Shown here: one piece after another, positions 34,146-45,494 of the stretch | Layout: every line of letters begins with the position of its first letter | How positions within the stretch are numbered: the stretch's first letter is position 1 | NCBI GenBank assembly: GCA_022495995.1 | Contig: JAFEMH010001471.1 | Span: 310,001-374,000 of the forward strand | DNA from: Adenophora triphylla var. japonica | Taxonomy: Eukaryota; Streptophyta; Magnoliopsida; Asterales; Campanulaceae | Direction: 5' to 3' | Length of the DNA stretch: 64,000 bases | Made by a program: the position numbers and the translations under genes | The notes under the pieces: generated by a model | Told to the model about the DNA's origin: nothing | Databases searched by the model: none | Seen by the model: the letters and a program-made list of their open reading frames with translations, nothing else

Positions 34146-37102
34146 CGCTGGGTCGGTATATCAGGCTGGGGAGCAGGCTGTGGATCTGCAGCCGTACCCG
34201 AAAAAGGAACGTCCACCGACCTCCTCGAAGGAATTAGCTGGTGAACCACCGCGCTCCTCAACGACCCGCAAGACATCTCCCGTATGAGCTTCCTTGCAAA
34301 AGCCTTCATCCCAAGGTACCGACGAGTGAGCAAGTCCACGGTCCGCCTTGAGACCTGCATGAAAAAAGACAACACTCACAAAAAAGATAGATAAAGCAGA
34401 AAACATGACTAAGATGCTAAAAAGAAATGATAAACACTCACCGAAGCATTTGGATCAACTCGATAAGCGGGAGAAACCTGCTCCATGATGGGCACCGATA
34501 CCCATCTTCTGGAATTCCCACAAACGTAGGTGAAGTTCGCCCCGGGCACAGGGACATCTCGAGGGCGCAACGAGCCTTCCCTCCTCTCCTTGGCCAGCAC
34601 CTGCGGCGTCCTCAACTTCCTCCTCACAAAGGACCCATACTTCTCACCCTCCAAGACATAATCCTCGGCGTCCACCCAGACCCGATATCTCTCAATCTCC
34701 AGATAGCCCATCTCGGATGGGCTCAGCATGTGAAACGGGAGGATCCCTCGGAGATAAGGAGCAACGCCATCGCCATGCTGCCAGAAGACCTGCTCACCCA
34801 AATACATCACATCATAGGTGAGGCCTCGCAAGAGTTTCCTCTGCCTCGTCACCCGGGGTGCACCCTCCAAATCGTCCACATCATACCGTGACCAAGGATA
34901 TAGTTGGAAGCTCTCCGGGGTATCCTTCTCCAAATGCCTCTTCACATCATCATAGCTGAGTGTGATCTTCCCTCGGCTACTCCTCCTCTTCCTCAAAGGC
35001 CATGACCAGCACAGCATGACAGGGTACCCTAGCAGGACATCCTCATGGCGGTCCCACTCCTGGCACTAGAAGACCTCGTAGCACCACACCTGCCACGAAA
35101 AGACAAAAGGCAATTCAGAAAAGATAAAGAAACAATGACAACACAAAGCTACAAAGTAAACAAAATCATACCTCCAGAGCAAAATCGAAACATCCCAAGG
35201 AGATGGCCGCGCCCCCACTGAACTTGTCCATGGCAAAGTAGAGCTCGAACAAGCCTGCCTCTCCCCATGCAATGTCACATACCCTCTCCAAATCTACCAA
35301 AGTCTCAAGGAGAGGAAAGAGAGCCGTGGTAGCATGGTTCAGAAATAATGTTAAAGAAAGGGCAAACCACAAAAATGAGCGCGCCAGCTGCTCCGCAGTC
35401 ATTCCCCTAGGATCCCGTTGGTATCTCCCAATGCTGATCCCGATCTTCGCCTCTACCTCAGAGTAAAACATGCCTAAACCCTTACCCAGCAACTCAATCA
35501 AACGCTCATCGAGCATCCGGTCCCTCCACTTCACGGACTCCCCCTTGAAAGAAAGGCCGATGATAGCTGCAAAATTCATGGGAGTCATTGTCACCTCCCC
35601 CCAGCCAAAGTGAAACGAATGCGTGGTGTCCCACAAGTACTCGGATAAAGCTATGAAGATGCCCTTGTTCTTCTTAGTTGAGGCCACCCCCACTAAGTTC
35701 TCCACAAAGACATTAAGCCCTGAATCAATGACCATTCTCCGAGGACTAGGTCTCCCCTCCAAGGAGTTATCCGGCATGCTCTTCCAGACCTCTACCACGG
35801 TCTCGATAGACCCCCGTGTCTTCATCCTTTTAGCCTTTCCGGATAAAGGCGGCTCCTCCTGCAGGTAAATACAGCAAAGGTATGCCAATATTAGACTTGG
35901 CAGTGATAAACACTACATAAAAAGAAAATCACACACTATCATTCACAAAAAGCCAGTTACAAAACACGGCACATCTTATTTCAAAAAGCCCATTACAAAG
36001 CACGACACATTTTAACAAAGCCCGTCACAAAACATGGCACACATTTCAAAAGCCCGTTACAAAACACGGCACATTTCAAAAGCCTGTTTTCACACGACAC
36101 ACGCATGTTATTTCAGAAAGAGCCCGTCACAAAATACGTCACATTTCAAAAAGCCCGTTTTCACACGGCACAGACATGTTATTTCAATAAAGGCCCGTTA
36201 CAAACATGGCACATTTACAACAAAAGCCCATTTTAACACGGCACAACTTATTTCAAAAGTCTGTCCTAACACGGCACATTCACAACAAGAGACCATCACA
36301 AAACACGACACATTTCAAAAGCCCATTTTCACATGGCACACACATGTTGTTTCACAAAAGGCCCATCACAAACACGGCACATCACAAAGAGCCCGTTACA
36401 AAACACGACACATTTCAAAAAGCCCGTCTTCACATGGCACACATATGTTATTTCACAAAAGTCTGTCACAAAACACGACATATTTCAAAAAGTTCATCCC
36501 AAAACACGGCACATTTACAACAAAAGCCCGTTTTCACACGGCACAACTTATTTCAAAAGTCCATCCCAACACGGCACGTTCTATTTCAAGACCCGTTTCC
36601 ACATGGCACATCTTATCCCAAAAATCCGTTTCAAACAAATTTTCCCGACACTCACAAAATTCAATTCTTCACATTGTGTACAAAAACACCATCAAGGTAC
36701 AAACCATTTAAGCATGCAAATATCCCATTTCAAAGGAGACACTTTATTTTCACAAATCAAAGTTAAACTCCATATTTTTCGACACAAAATACATAGCCAT
36801 GATCCATACACATTCAATTTCAACAATCCATCATCAATTTCATGAAACAATTATAGCAACAACAAAATCCCCTAAATGACATGAACCAAACCCTAGTTCT
36901 AGCATGTCATCATTCAAAGCAAAAATCAAAGACAAAATTTGATTATCACCTCAATTTTCACTTTTCCCTTCGAATTGTGCATATGCACATCCAGATTGAT
37001 TGTAGAAGGTTTGTAGATGGAGAAATTTCTTTGCAAATCCAATCTCCTCTCGATAGCTTCTTGGCCTCTTTGGTGATGAAATTGCCTATATTCTTCCGCC
37101 AT
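34146..37102 (-). pseudogene. GyA antisense gene 1: plant mobile domain protein with introns
   Basis: Gene model on the strand opposite to gag-pol. Exon 1 at 36950-37102 (ATG 37102, MAEEYRQFHHQRG), exon 2 at 35172-35858, exon 3 at 34442-35089, exon 4 at about 34146-34354. Introns 35090-35171 and 34355-34441 have GTATGA...GGCAG and GTGAGT...TGCAG and are 82 and 87 bp. All exon joins are in phase 0, including exon 1, whose donor is predicted. Exon 2 carries the plant mobile domain: TTHSFHFGWGEVTMTPMNFA and AAIIGLSFKGE. Exon 3 starts VWCYEVF then a TAG (35066-35068), which kills this copy. PMD proteins are known both as host silencing factors and in mobile elements. The first intron would contain the 36008-36620 array. 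Confidence 0.65.
36008..36640. repeat. Tandem array, about 30-38 bp unit
   Basis: Repeats built on AAAGCCCGTTACAAAACACG and GCACATTTC, with changes of length and sequence between copies. Long His/Thr/Lys-rich ORFs across it are artefacts of the repeat. It lies inside the predicted first intron of antisense gene 1. Confidence 0.85.
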
Positions 37103-37394
37103 AATCAAGGGTTAACAAAAGGAAAGGTTTTCTTGGGAGAAATTTGGCTCAACAATGGTAGTTTCTCCTCTCTCTCTCTCTCCTGGCGACTAAATGTTGA
37201 AGAAAAGTGGTGGAATGCCGACATTTGCACTTTAAAACTGCTTTAAATCGTCTGTTTCCCTCTCAGATCCGTGTGAACCTCCTTGCAAGTGCAGACGGGA
37301 GACGCACGAACCACATTGCATCCCAGGCAATTTGACTTTCTTGCCCTTACAATCTTTGCCCTTGGCTATCCAAAAGCCATTTTCTACGAATTCC

Positions 37395-38020
37395 TTTCCT
37401 CGACCATCATAGTATGCCCGAAACCTATCCTCGGCCATCATCGTAAGCCCGAATTATTTTCCCCGGCAGTCATCATAAGCCCGAATCTCGCCCTAACTAA
37501 GTGGCAAAGTACTTTCGACCAGGAAATTACAAATTCCTTTCTCGGCCGTCATCGTAAGCCCGAAACATATCCTCGGCCGTCATCGTAATCTCGAAACCTA
37601 TCCTCGGCCATCATCGTAAGCCCGAATTCTTTTTCCCAACAGTTATCGTAAGCCCAGATCTCGCCCCAACTAATTGTCAAAGTACTTTCGACCAGGAAAT
37701 TACAAATTCCTTTCTCGGCCGTCATCGTAAGCCCGAAACCTATCCTCGACCGTCATCATAAGCCCGAAACCTATCCTCAGCCGTCATCGTAAGCCCAAAT
37801 TTCTTTTCCCCGACAGTTATCGTAAGCCTGGATCTCGCCCCAACTAAGTGGAAAAGTACTTTCGACCAGGAAATCACAAATTCCTTTCATCGGCCGTCAT
37901 TATAAGCCCGAATACCTTTCTCGGCCGTCATTGTAAGCCCGAATACCTTTCTCAGTCGTCATCGTAAGCCCGAATCCTTTTCCCGGCAGTCACCATAAGC
38001 TCGAACTTTTCCCAAGCTAA
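37395..38020. repeat. Tandem array, about 31 bp unit
   Basis: Roughly fifteen to twenty copies of CTCGGCCGTCATCGTAAGCC followed by CGAAACCTATC variants, with a longer spacer block (AAGTACTTTCGACCAGGAAA) recurring about every 180 bases. This points to a higher-order repeat. Confidence 0.85.
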
Positions 38021-38094
38021 GCGACAAAACATTTCCAACCAACGAATCATGAACGCCCTCGAGATCATCAAATCTAGACACTTACACAAAAATC

Positions 38095-38230
38095 ATCTCA
38101 ACTCAGGCCGAGACACCTCCGAATTGATCTCAACTCAGGCCAAGACACCTCCGAATTGTTCTCAGCTTAGGTCCAGACGCCTTCAAACAGTCTCACTCAG
38201 GATGAATACCTTCAAATCATTCCCCACAAG
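38095..38230. repeat. Tandem array, about 32 bp unit
   Basis: Three to four copies of CAACTCAGGCCGAGACACCT followed by CCGAATTG variants, placed between the previous array and the hairpin motif. Confidence 0.75.
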
Positions 38231-38260
38231 TTGAGGCCCCTCCAAATTGCCCTCACCCTC

Positions 38261-38305
38261 GAATTACGATTAGGCTTGATTCCCACTCGGGATACGTAGG
38301 AATCC
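38261..38305 (+). repeat. Conserved GAACTACG hairpin motif, copy B
   Basis: GAATTACG, then GATTCCCACTCGGGATACG, then TAGGAATCC. The stem is TCCC with GGGA, and an outer pairing GATTCC with GGAATC is also possible. It is followed by a block shared with GyD (TTTTTATCGAC, CACTTC, TCCATAAGTGA) up to the LTR. Confidence 0.75.
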
Positions 38306-38420
38306 TATCAAAGGGTCCAGCCATCCGATCGACACGGTCATTTCTCTCCATCCCGACAAGCGATCCTGATCGAGATTCTTATTTTTTATCGACGACCCCA
38401 CTTCCTCCATAAGTGATGTC

Positions 38421-38433
38421 ACCGAGGGGCTTC
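38421..38433 (+). promoter_or_regulatory. GyA polypurine tract
   Basis: ACCGAGGGGCTTC directly before the LTR start TGTAAGTACC. The same place in GyD reads GCCGGGGGGCTC. Confidence 0.6.
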
Positions 38434-39656
38434 TGTAAGTACCCCAATCCAGATAGCTCTCCATCCGAGCATGCAGAAAGGACACCGAGTGTACACTTCC
38501 TCGCAATCACAAAGTCCCGTGGCTTCCCAAGGATCAAACGGACCAAGCCAAACCAAGGAAGGACCTTTCAGACATTTAAAAACTTGAAGGACTTCTGCAT
38601 GAATGGCACAAAAGTAAAAAAAAATGACAGATTAAAGAGTGAGCCATGCGGACCTCTTTGCTGCATGGTTGGTCCGTGCGGACAACCTTGTCAACACGCC
38701 ACATGACACAAAAGTCAAGACGTTTGATTGATTAAAGTCAGAGCCATGCGAACCAAATGACTAATTAAAGTCTCATCCGTGCGAACCACTTTGTCCAGGC
38801 CCAGACCCTATAAATACTGGCCTTCAGCAACTTTAAAATCATTCAAAAACATCACTAACATCATCCCCCTTCATTCCCCTCCATTAGTTTCACTCATATT
38901 CACTCACATTCCCTCAAAATCCCCGCGCAAACACCTCCCAATCCATCCCGAGATCTACACACATCCCCATTCATCCCGATCCATCCCGAGATCCACACTC
39001 ACTCACAAACACCAATAAACATCCGACAATGACTCAAAAGCGGCCAAAACCTCAAGTTTAGTGAGTGTGAACGAGAGTTAATTAGGGGAGATTTTGCCAT
39101 ATGTGATGTGAGGGCAAAACTTCTTTCCTCTTTAAAATAACCACAAATCGACCACGTTCCCCTGAGGAAGATAGAAAGAAACCAACATTGGTGAGATCTC
39201 CTTTTGAACCTTAAATATCTGCTTTAATTTCCCAGTCTTTATATATTATTGTTTAAATACATCGTTTACAATGTAGTCTTTACTATATATGTCATAGACT
39301 CAAACCATCTAAATGATCCTAAAAGATTTTCCAGTCACAATGTGCACAAGAATGGAGGTCTGATGGGGATAGTGGTTTGTTCCTGTTCCGTTGTATTTCC
39401 ATTATTTATTCTCAAATACTTCATTTCTTAAAACACACACACACACACAATTTTCAAAGAAGGGTTTAGGAAGACTCATGTATATGAGGTGTTTCGGGTG
39501 AGCACTAAATAAATCTCTTCCTGAGGCGTAACCTGACCTCCGAACTCAAAAATCTCATCACACAACAAAAAACCTTTTTTCAATGTTTTTGGCATAACTA
39601 AAACCGGCGTGGCGACTCTCTTTTCAAATAAATTCATCCGTCCAATCTTTGAAACA
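38434..39656 (+). repeat. GyA 3' LTR
   Basis: Starts TGTAAGTACCCCAATCC at 38434 and has a TATA box at 38809-38816. The last part matches the ends of the GyB and GyD LTRs (GTAACCTGACC, CCGAACTC, GGCGTGGCGACTC). The end is either 39656 (GAAACA) or 39665 (TTTCA), as no partner LTR is in the window. Copies of a TCCGTGCGGAC-type motif lie upstream of the TATA box. The Tat-type LTR has no coding function. Confidence 0.75.
38809..38816 (+). promoter_or_regulatory. GyA LTR TATA box
   Basis: TATAAATA, 376 bases into the LTR, at a position similar to the other gypsy LTRs here. Confidence 0.6.
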
Positions 39657-39699
39657 ACTTTTTCACCCTCCCAAGGAGGGAGGCCCCAGCCTCATGCCG

Positions 39700-41000
39700 C
39701 GGGCACAGCCAAATTGGGTAATTTCAATACTGAAACTTCCTCCGGTGATCCAATGCTTGGGGATGCAGGGAGAAACGCTGAGGCAGGAGCTGGAAATCGC
39801 ACTGCAAACTTGCCTCCTCCTCCGCCGAGCAATCCCACTAAGAGGGCCACTCGCTCCAACAGCGTGGCTGACGGTGCGGGTTTATAAGATGGGAGAAGGC
39901 AGAAAAGTCCCATGCCCAATCAAGGGGTAAGCCAGCAAGCTAAGAAAGTCCAAACGGGTCGAACAGTTGCAGGCGACATTGCAGGTCCCTCAACTACTCA
40001 CCCTAGTAGGAAGGATATTATGCTGGAGCGGGCTAGGATACTACAAAGCTTGCTCGATGTGCAAGATGAGTTGCTCGAGATGCCTAAGTCTCCTAACCAG
40101 GATGATAGAAGATCACAAAGAGTAGCCCCATCTCTCACCTCTCATAGGCATACTAACAGAGGTCTTAGACCATCTGGTGAAGGAAGGAGGAATGGAATGC
40201 CTCCTCCCTCCCACATTTCCATAGAACCAACTGGCAACCTGAGGGATAGACTCAACCAGCAAAGGGAATAAGAGGTCGACTCAGCTCAAAGGAGGCAGCT
40301 TAAAGCTGACAGGTTTCGATGTAAACAAGGGAAGAAAGATCGCTATCCTGTCGAGAAAGGAGAGAGGTGACTCCCCAATGTAATGAAAGGCAAAGGACCC
40401 ATCTAGGAGGGAGCCCCACTGGGAGAAAAGACAAAAATCCAACTCTGTCTCCCACCAAAGGAACGACCTGGATGCTAGGGAGCTTTTCAACTTGAAAAGG
40501 AGGTTGGATAGCATGGAGGCAGATAAGAAGGAAACCAATGGAAAGGTCGAATAAAATGACTGCACTCTTCGAACTTTGTCCAAGGAGATGCTCGACCAAA
40601 GGCCTCCTGTAGGTTTCAAGTTCCCCATTTTAGAGAAGTATTCAGGCACGACCAATGCCATGACTCAAGGTAAGCAGAGAGTACCATGAGTTATTTCACA
40701 CGGTTTAAGGAGTTGGTCGACCGAATTGAAGAGGACCTCACAGATAGGGAAGTTATAAAATGTTTCAGAAATGGAGTGTCCTCTCTTGATTTGGATTACG
40801 AGCTCCAGGTTAGGAGGGCGACCACGAGGAAGGAACTGTTTGAGAGGGCCTATGATGTGGCCGTGGCTGAGGAGAGAAAAGAAAGAAATAGAGACAATGG
40901 CTCTAAACATACCGAAATTGGTGAGTCAACAAAGGTGGGACAGGTAAAAAACAATGACAACAAGGGGAAAAAACAGAACTAGGAAGACAGAAAGAGTCCC
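39700..41000 (+). pseudogene. GyC gag remnant
   Basis: N-terminal pieces at 39609-39887 and 39912-40271 are Pro/Ser/Arg-rich, with ERARILQSLLDVQDELLEM. After many stops, the frame at 40555-40670 carries FKFPILEKYSGTTNAMTQG, the start of the gag core. Then 40686-40982 gives SYFTRFKELVDRIEEDLTD and VIKCFRNGVSS, the end of the core. The middle of the gag domain appears to be deleted between about 40670 and 40690. This is a non-functional capsid gene. Confidence 0.65.
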
Positions 41001-41995
41001 TAAAAGCTTCACCCCACTCACAGTTAGTCGAACTGAGATCATGAACACAGTCAACCTAGGCCCTCCTACCCCAATGAATGCTCAAAATAAATTCAGAAGG
41101 GACAACAGTAGATACTGTGAGTATTACAAAGATACTGGGCACACAACTGATGAGTGTATGAGTCTGAAGAGGATCATCCAAAAGTGGGTTAATGAAGGAA
41201 GGTTGGAAAGTTTTGTGAAGGGAGGTCGTCCTGCTGGAGGAAATCAACCTACAATAGGCATCCCTAAGACGAGGCAACCTAGATTGACTTTGGGTGTGAT
41301 CGCTGAGGAGACGAGCAACACTGCCCTTAAACACAAGATTTTTCAACTAATTAAAGCTCCCTATGTGCCCCTAAGAGCTGTGTTAAAGATGAGGTTATCA
41401 ATTCTATCCCTACGAGCTGGCTGCCAGCATGAATGCAAGGGAGATAATTTTGGTGATTCCGGGGCTAATTGATGATTGCACGTCAAGAAGGATTTTGGTC
41501 GACCCGGGGGCCTGCAAGGACATCCTCTACTACAAAACCTTCCTTGAAATGGGATTGACAGATGCAAGGTTGTTACCTTATTCAGGTCGACTAGAGGGCT
41601 TCACCAATTATAGGGTTGACGCCAAGGGGCAGATAAAGTTGGAGGTCGACATCGGGTTGCATCCTTTGAGAACAACAACTAAGGTAACATTTGTAGTCAT
41701 TGACATTATAAGTGATTACCATGCTATATTGGGTATACCTGGACAAGTCGCTCTAGGGATGGTACCTTCAATCCCTCATCAAAGGGTCAAATTCCCTACC
41801 ATATTGGGAGTTGGGTTTGTCCTAAGCACAGCTAGAGAATACCTGGATCACGTGCTTCGATCCAAGAAGAAGAGGTTGGAGATTGATACTCCAGAGCCAA
41901 GCTGGAAGTTCTCAAATTCGGTCACCACTACTTCCATATTATCAACGATCCAATGTATTGAAGTGACGACCTATCCCTCACATGCCACATCATGA
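41001..41995 (+). pseudogene. GyC zinc finger and aspartic protease
   Basis: 41100-41170 has CEYYKDTGHTTDEC, a zinc-knuckle relative in which the usual His is Tyr. The protease at 41429-41995 carries RRILVDPGACKDILYYKTF (active-site region, Asp-Pro-Gly rather than Asp-Thr/Ser-Gly), FTNYRVDAKGQIKLEVDIG and SDYHAILGIPG, then VKFPTILGVGFV. This matches the usual gypsy protease order. The two parts are in different frames, joined by a shift near 41430. Confidence 0.7.
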
Positions 41996-42397
41996 TTGAG
42001 CCGGCACATCTCTCTGAAAACACTTGGGTCGCGACAGATACAGTTTTGGTCGACCAAATCATCATAGGCGACCTATGCCTCCCAGTCAACAAAAACTCAG
42101 GGGCCTCAAACGGGGAAATAGCTGCTGAGCTAGATGGCATGATTGAAGAAGAAGATCCACACTTGGGAGCTGAGGAAAGAAGAATGGTCAGAGAGATCAT
42201 TATTGAAACTATGCAGTTTAGAGACGGCCAAGAACTGGAACCAGTCGACAAGCTGGAAGAGATAGAAGCCAATCCCTCATACCCCGACCAAAAAATCAGA
42301 ATAGGGAGACAACTATCACCAGAAGAAAGGCTGGAGATAGTCGACCTATTGAAGGAAAGCATAGATGTTTTTGCCTGGAAGGTAGAAGACATGAGGG
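41992..42397 (+). pseudogene. GyC pol linker and start of RT, cut by hAT3
   Basis: Reads PAHLSENTWVATDTVLVDQI, an acidic linker, then RLEIVDLLKESIDVFAWKVEDM, the normal lead-in of gypsy RT. The frame meets hAT3 after Met at 42391 and resumes in the same frame at 43579, so the insertion with its duplicate is frame-neutral. Confidence 0.8.
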
Positions 42398-42668
42398 CCT
42401 CATGTCTTCTTAGGGGTGGCTTGGTAGGTATACCAATTGTATTTTGCTTATACCATGTACCTACCAAGTTTAACTTGGTGCATAAAAATCTATACCATTA
42501 CCAACTAAGTTGGTACGGTAGGTACTCGATTGGTACGGTTGGTACTAGACTCTACCGAATTCAGTGGAAAATTCATGAATGAAGAAAATGTGCACAAAAA
42601 TCTAGGATGCAGAAACAAATAGCAAAAATTATCCAAATTTTTTTTTTGCACTTATGTTAAGAAAATAC

Positions 42669-42997
42669 CTGATCCACGAACACCATGAATTGTCATTGAT
42701 TCCACTGCATGCAAGTCTTCCACATCTTCTGCTATCTCTAGGGTCAATGAATGCAGATTGCCCTGCTAACATTTGAATAATTAACTTGCATAACTGAGAA
42801 AGTTTTGAGAACGAGACTGCATCATGAAGGTTACAAGAGAGAGTTTGCTTCCAGTTTCTGGGATTCGTGTAAGAGGTGGAACTCCGGACAGAATAGAGAA
42901 GCACTGGAGTGTTGGTATATTCATCTGCAATATTCTCCAAAAGCGATGCAGCTACACCAAAAAACCCTCCTGATTCATCTACGATAAATTGGATTCC
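42669..42997 (-). pseudogene. Captured gene fragment, Misato/DML1-like
   Basis: On the minus strand it reads GIQFIVDESGGFFGVAASLL, ENIADEYTNTPVLLY, SLHDAVSFSKLS-like (NLHDAVSFSKLSQLCKLI), then IQMLAGQSAF, and in another frame DVEDLHAVESMTIHGVRGSG. This strongly recalls the tubulin-like Misato (DML1) family of mitochondrial-distribution proteins, from memory of the family only. It is preceded by TTTTGATGCAG and followed by GTATTTTC, which look like the splice acceptor and donor of the source exon, so it was captured as DNA and not from mRNA. An internal deletion joins two parts. It is not expressed as a gene here. Confidence 0.5.
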
Positions 42998-43084
42998 CTG
43001 CATCAAAAATTCAGTAAACAGGAAAGACATATTGATGCAAGTAAAGTGAAAGAAACCATGAGGGATAGTTAATCTTCAACTAAT

Positions 43085-43150
43085 GTACTCCCTCCGTTCC
43101 ATTTCAAATTGCAAGAAAACCATCCGGGCATGGGAATTAAGGAGAAGTAA
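43085..43150 (+). mobile_element. Stowaway-like MITE terminus
   Basis: TACTCCCTCCGTTCC, the typical Tc1/mariner-type MITE end with its TA target. The other end is not visible and may have been lost in the adjacent (TA)n expansion. Confidence 0.5.
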
Positions 43151-43159
43151 ACAATTAAG

Positions 43160-43370
<211 letters not shown>

Positions 43371-43577
43371 ATTAATATTTATAAAAAATTATAATTGGTA
43401 CTCAAAAAGATACCAACCAATTTAAATATATGTATCGTGTACCAACCAATTTGACATAATTGGTACGGTAGTACCGTACCAACATTTCGGTATACCAATT
43501 TCTATGTACCAATTATAATTGGTACGTTTGGTACACATGTTGGTTGGTATGGATTTGAAAATTTTGCCAAATTTCTA

Positions 43578-44780
43578 CATGAGGGAAACAAGGAGGAGGT
43601 CGCAAGACATCGCCCGGGAGGTCAACCCCACCATAAAATTCAAAAGCCAAAAGCCGAGAGTTTTTGCTACGTATAAGAAGATGGCCATCAAACAAGAGGT
43701 AAATAAACTCCTTAGTGTAGGTATATTAAAGGAGGCGTCCTACACTACTTGGCTGGCAAATGTAGTGATGGTCAAGAATGCCAATGGAAAGTGGAGAATG
43801 TGTGTCAACTTCACCGACCTGAATGTAGCATGCCTAAAGGACAGCTACCCACTTCCGCAAATTGACAAGTTGGTTGAATCAATAGCTGGACATGCCACCC
43901 TCAGTTTCCTCGATGCTTATTCGGGGTATCATCAGATCAGAATGCACGAGGACGACATTGAAAAGATCGCCTTCCAAGTCAGTGGCGGTATATATTGCTA
44001 CACCAAGATGCCATTCGGACTGAAAAATGTTGGGGCTACTTATCAAAGGATGGTGAACAGAGTCTTTGCTAGTCAGATTGGTCGAAACATGGAGGCCTAC
44101 ATCGACGACATAGTCATCAAAACCAAGGTTGGTCGCCATGTGGCGACCTAAGGGAAACGTTCGCCAATCTACGAGCAAATGACATGAAGCTGAATCCGAG
44201 TAAGTGTGTGTTCAGGGTAGCTGCTGGCATGTTTCTGGGATTCATGGTATCACAAAAGGGCATTGAGGCTAACTCGGAGAAGATAAAAGCTTTGGTAGAG
44301 ATGCATGAACCAACGTGCATCAAGGAGGTGCAACGGCTGAATGGTAGGGTGGCAGCTTTTGGTCGCTTCATAGCCAAGTCAGAGGAAAGGTCTCTCCCCT
44401 TATTCAAAACTTTGAGGGGGACGAAAAACTTTGAGTGGACGACCGAATGTTTCTCGTCGTTCCAAAAACTCAAGGAATACCTTGCCTCTCCCCATCACGA
44501 GTAAATTTCACCCAAGGAGTGAATTTGTATGTCTACCTATCAGGTGGAGATTGAGTTGTGGCCGTGGTGCTGGTCAGAGAGGAAAATGGCCTTCAAAAAT
44601 CAGTTTATTATGTGGGCAAGGCCTTGTCCGACGTGGAAGGCAGATACTTCAATGCTGAGAAGATAGCCTATGCCTTGGTGGTTGCAGCCAAAAAACTACG
44701 GGCATATTTCTCAGCTCACTTTATTGTCGTGCTAACCAACGCTCATCTGAGGAAGATATTGCATAAGCCGTAAAGTTCAA
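43578..44780 (+). pseudogene. GyC reverse transcriptase and RNase H
   Basis: Continues the RT frame after hAT3: INKFKSQKPRVFA-like (NPTIKFKSQKPRVF), KQEVNKLLSVGILKEASYTT, CVNFTDLNVACLKDSYPLP, FLDAYSGYHQIRMHEDD, and the polymerase motif YIDD at 44098-44109, which is intact. A frameshift near 44145 leads to LNPSKCVFRVAAGMFLGFMV and VQRLNGRVAAFGRFIAKS. RNase H follows after another shift at 44558-44773: VLVREENGLQKSVYYVGKAL and IAYALVVAAKKLR. Stops at 44149 and 44502 break it. Confidence 0.8.
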
Positions 44781-44960
44781 AGTGTGCTACTTAACTGGTC
44801 AATAGAATTGATGAAGTTTGACATCGAGTACAGGCCTCGAAAGGCTTTGCAAGCTCAACTATTGACAGACTTCTTGGTCGAGATTACGTTCACCAAGGAA
44901 GATAATAAGGAGAGCACCCTAATAGAGAGCTTGAAGGGAAAAGAACAATCAAGCCAATAG

Positions 44961-45494
44961 AAAGTAAACTTACGCATTGACTGCTGGAAGGTTTACTCGG
45001 ATGGATCTGCGACCAAGAATGTTAGTGGAGCTGGGATTGTGTTGATCGAGCCAGAAACTGGAAAGTCCTTTAAGGATGCTTTGAGGTTCAAATTCCAAGC
45101 CTCCAACAACCAGGCTGAGTATGAAGCCTTGATTGTGGCGATTGAATATGCCAGATGCTTTGGGGCGACCAAGATCGTAGCTTATTGTGACTCTCAACTA
45201 ATCGTGAATCAAGTAAAGGGAGAGTACGAGGTGGTTAATCCCATTATGATCAAATACTGCGATCTAGTGAAAAGGATGGTACAAGACTTGGAGTTTTGGG
45301 AGATACAGAGGGTAGGCCACGAGGAAAATAAATTGACCGACCTACTATCCAAGCTAGCTACTTCGGACGAGCAACATGTAGAACCAATCTCACACTTAGA
45401 GCATCCAGCATATAAAAGAGTGCATGTTCTATGCTCGGTCAACATCTCTAAGTGTTGGATTGAGGAAATGAAGGCCTACATCGAAACAAAGTAG
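44961..45494 (+). pseudogene. GyC archaeal-type RNase H
   Basis: Open from 44961. It reads WKVYSDGSATKNVSGAGIVL (first Asp), NNQAEYEALIVAIEYA (Glu), IVAYCDSQLIVNQVKGEYEV (second Asp) and NKLTDLLSKLATS (last Asp), so all four catalytic positions are present, unlike in GyA. This second RNase H places GyC in the Tat lineage. It would remove RNA during reverse transcription. Confidence 0.8.

Larger units (their letters stand above)
7226..39656 (+). mobile_element. GyA: Tat-type Ty3/gypsy retrotransposon with antisense genes
   Basis: Plus-strand element with leader, gag, protease, G-patch, RT, RNase H, archaeal-type RNase H and integrase, then a long 3' region with two genes on the opposite strand, tandem arrays, a polypurine tract at about 38421-38433 and the 3' LTR (38434 to 39656 or 39665). 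The second RNase H marks the Tat lineage of plant gypsy elements (family knowledge). It is split by the copia element CoA (13695-29639) and by hAT2 (33182-34144). Its 5' LTR is not visible and should lie left of GyB. Pol has several stops and catalytic substitutions, so it is inactive. Confidence 0.8.

Noticed and set aside
33174..34154. Perfect 8-bp target duplication for hAT2
   Set aside because: The flanks match only 6 of 8 and are displaced by two bases, so it is at best a decayed duplicate.
36034..36845. Three overlapping ORFs of 170-225 residues rich in His, Thr and Lys
   Set aside because: They arise from a tandem repeat that is open in all three frames. No domain, no start context.
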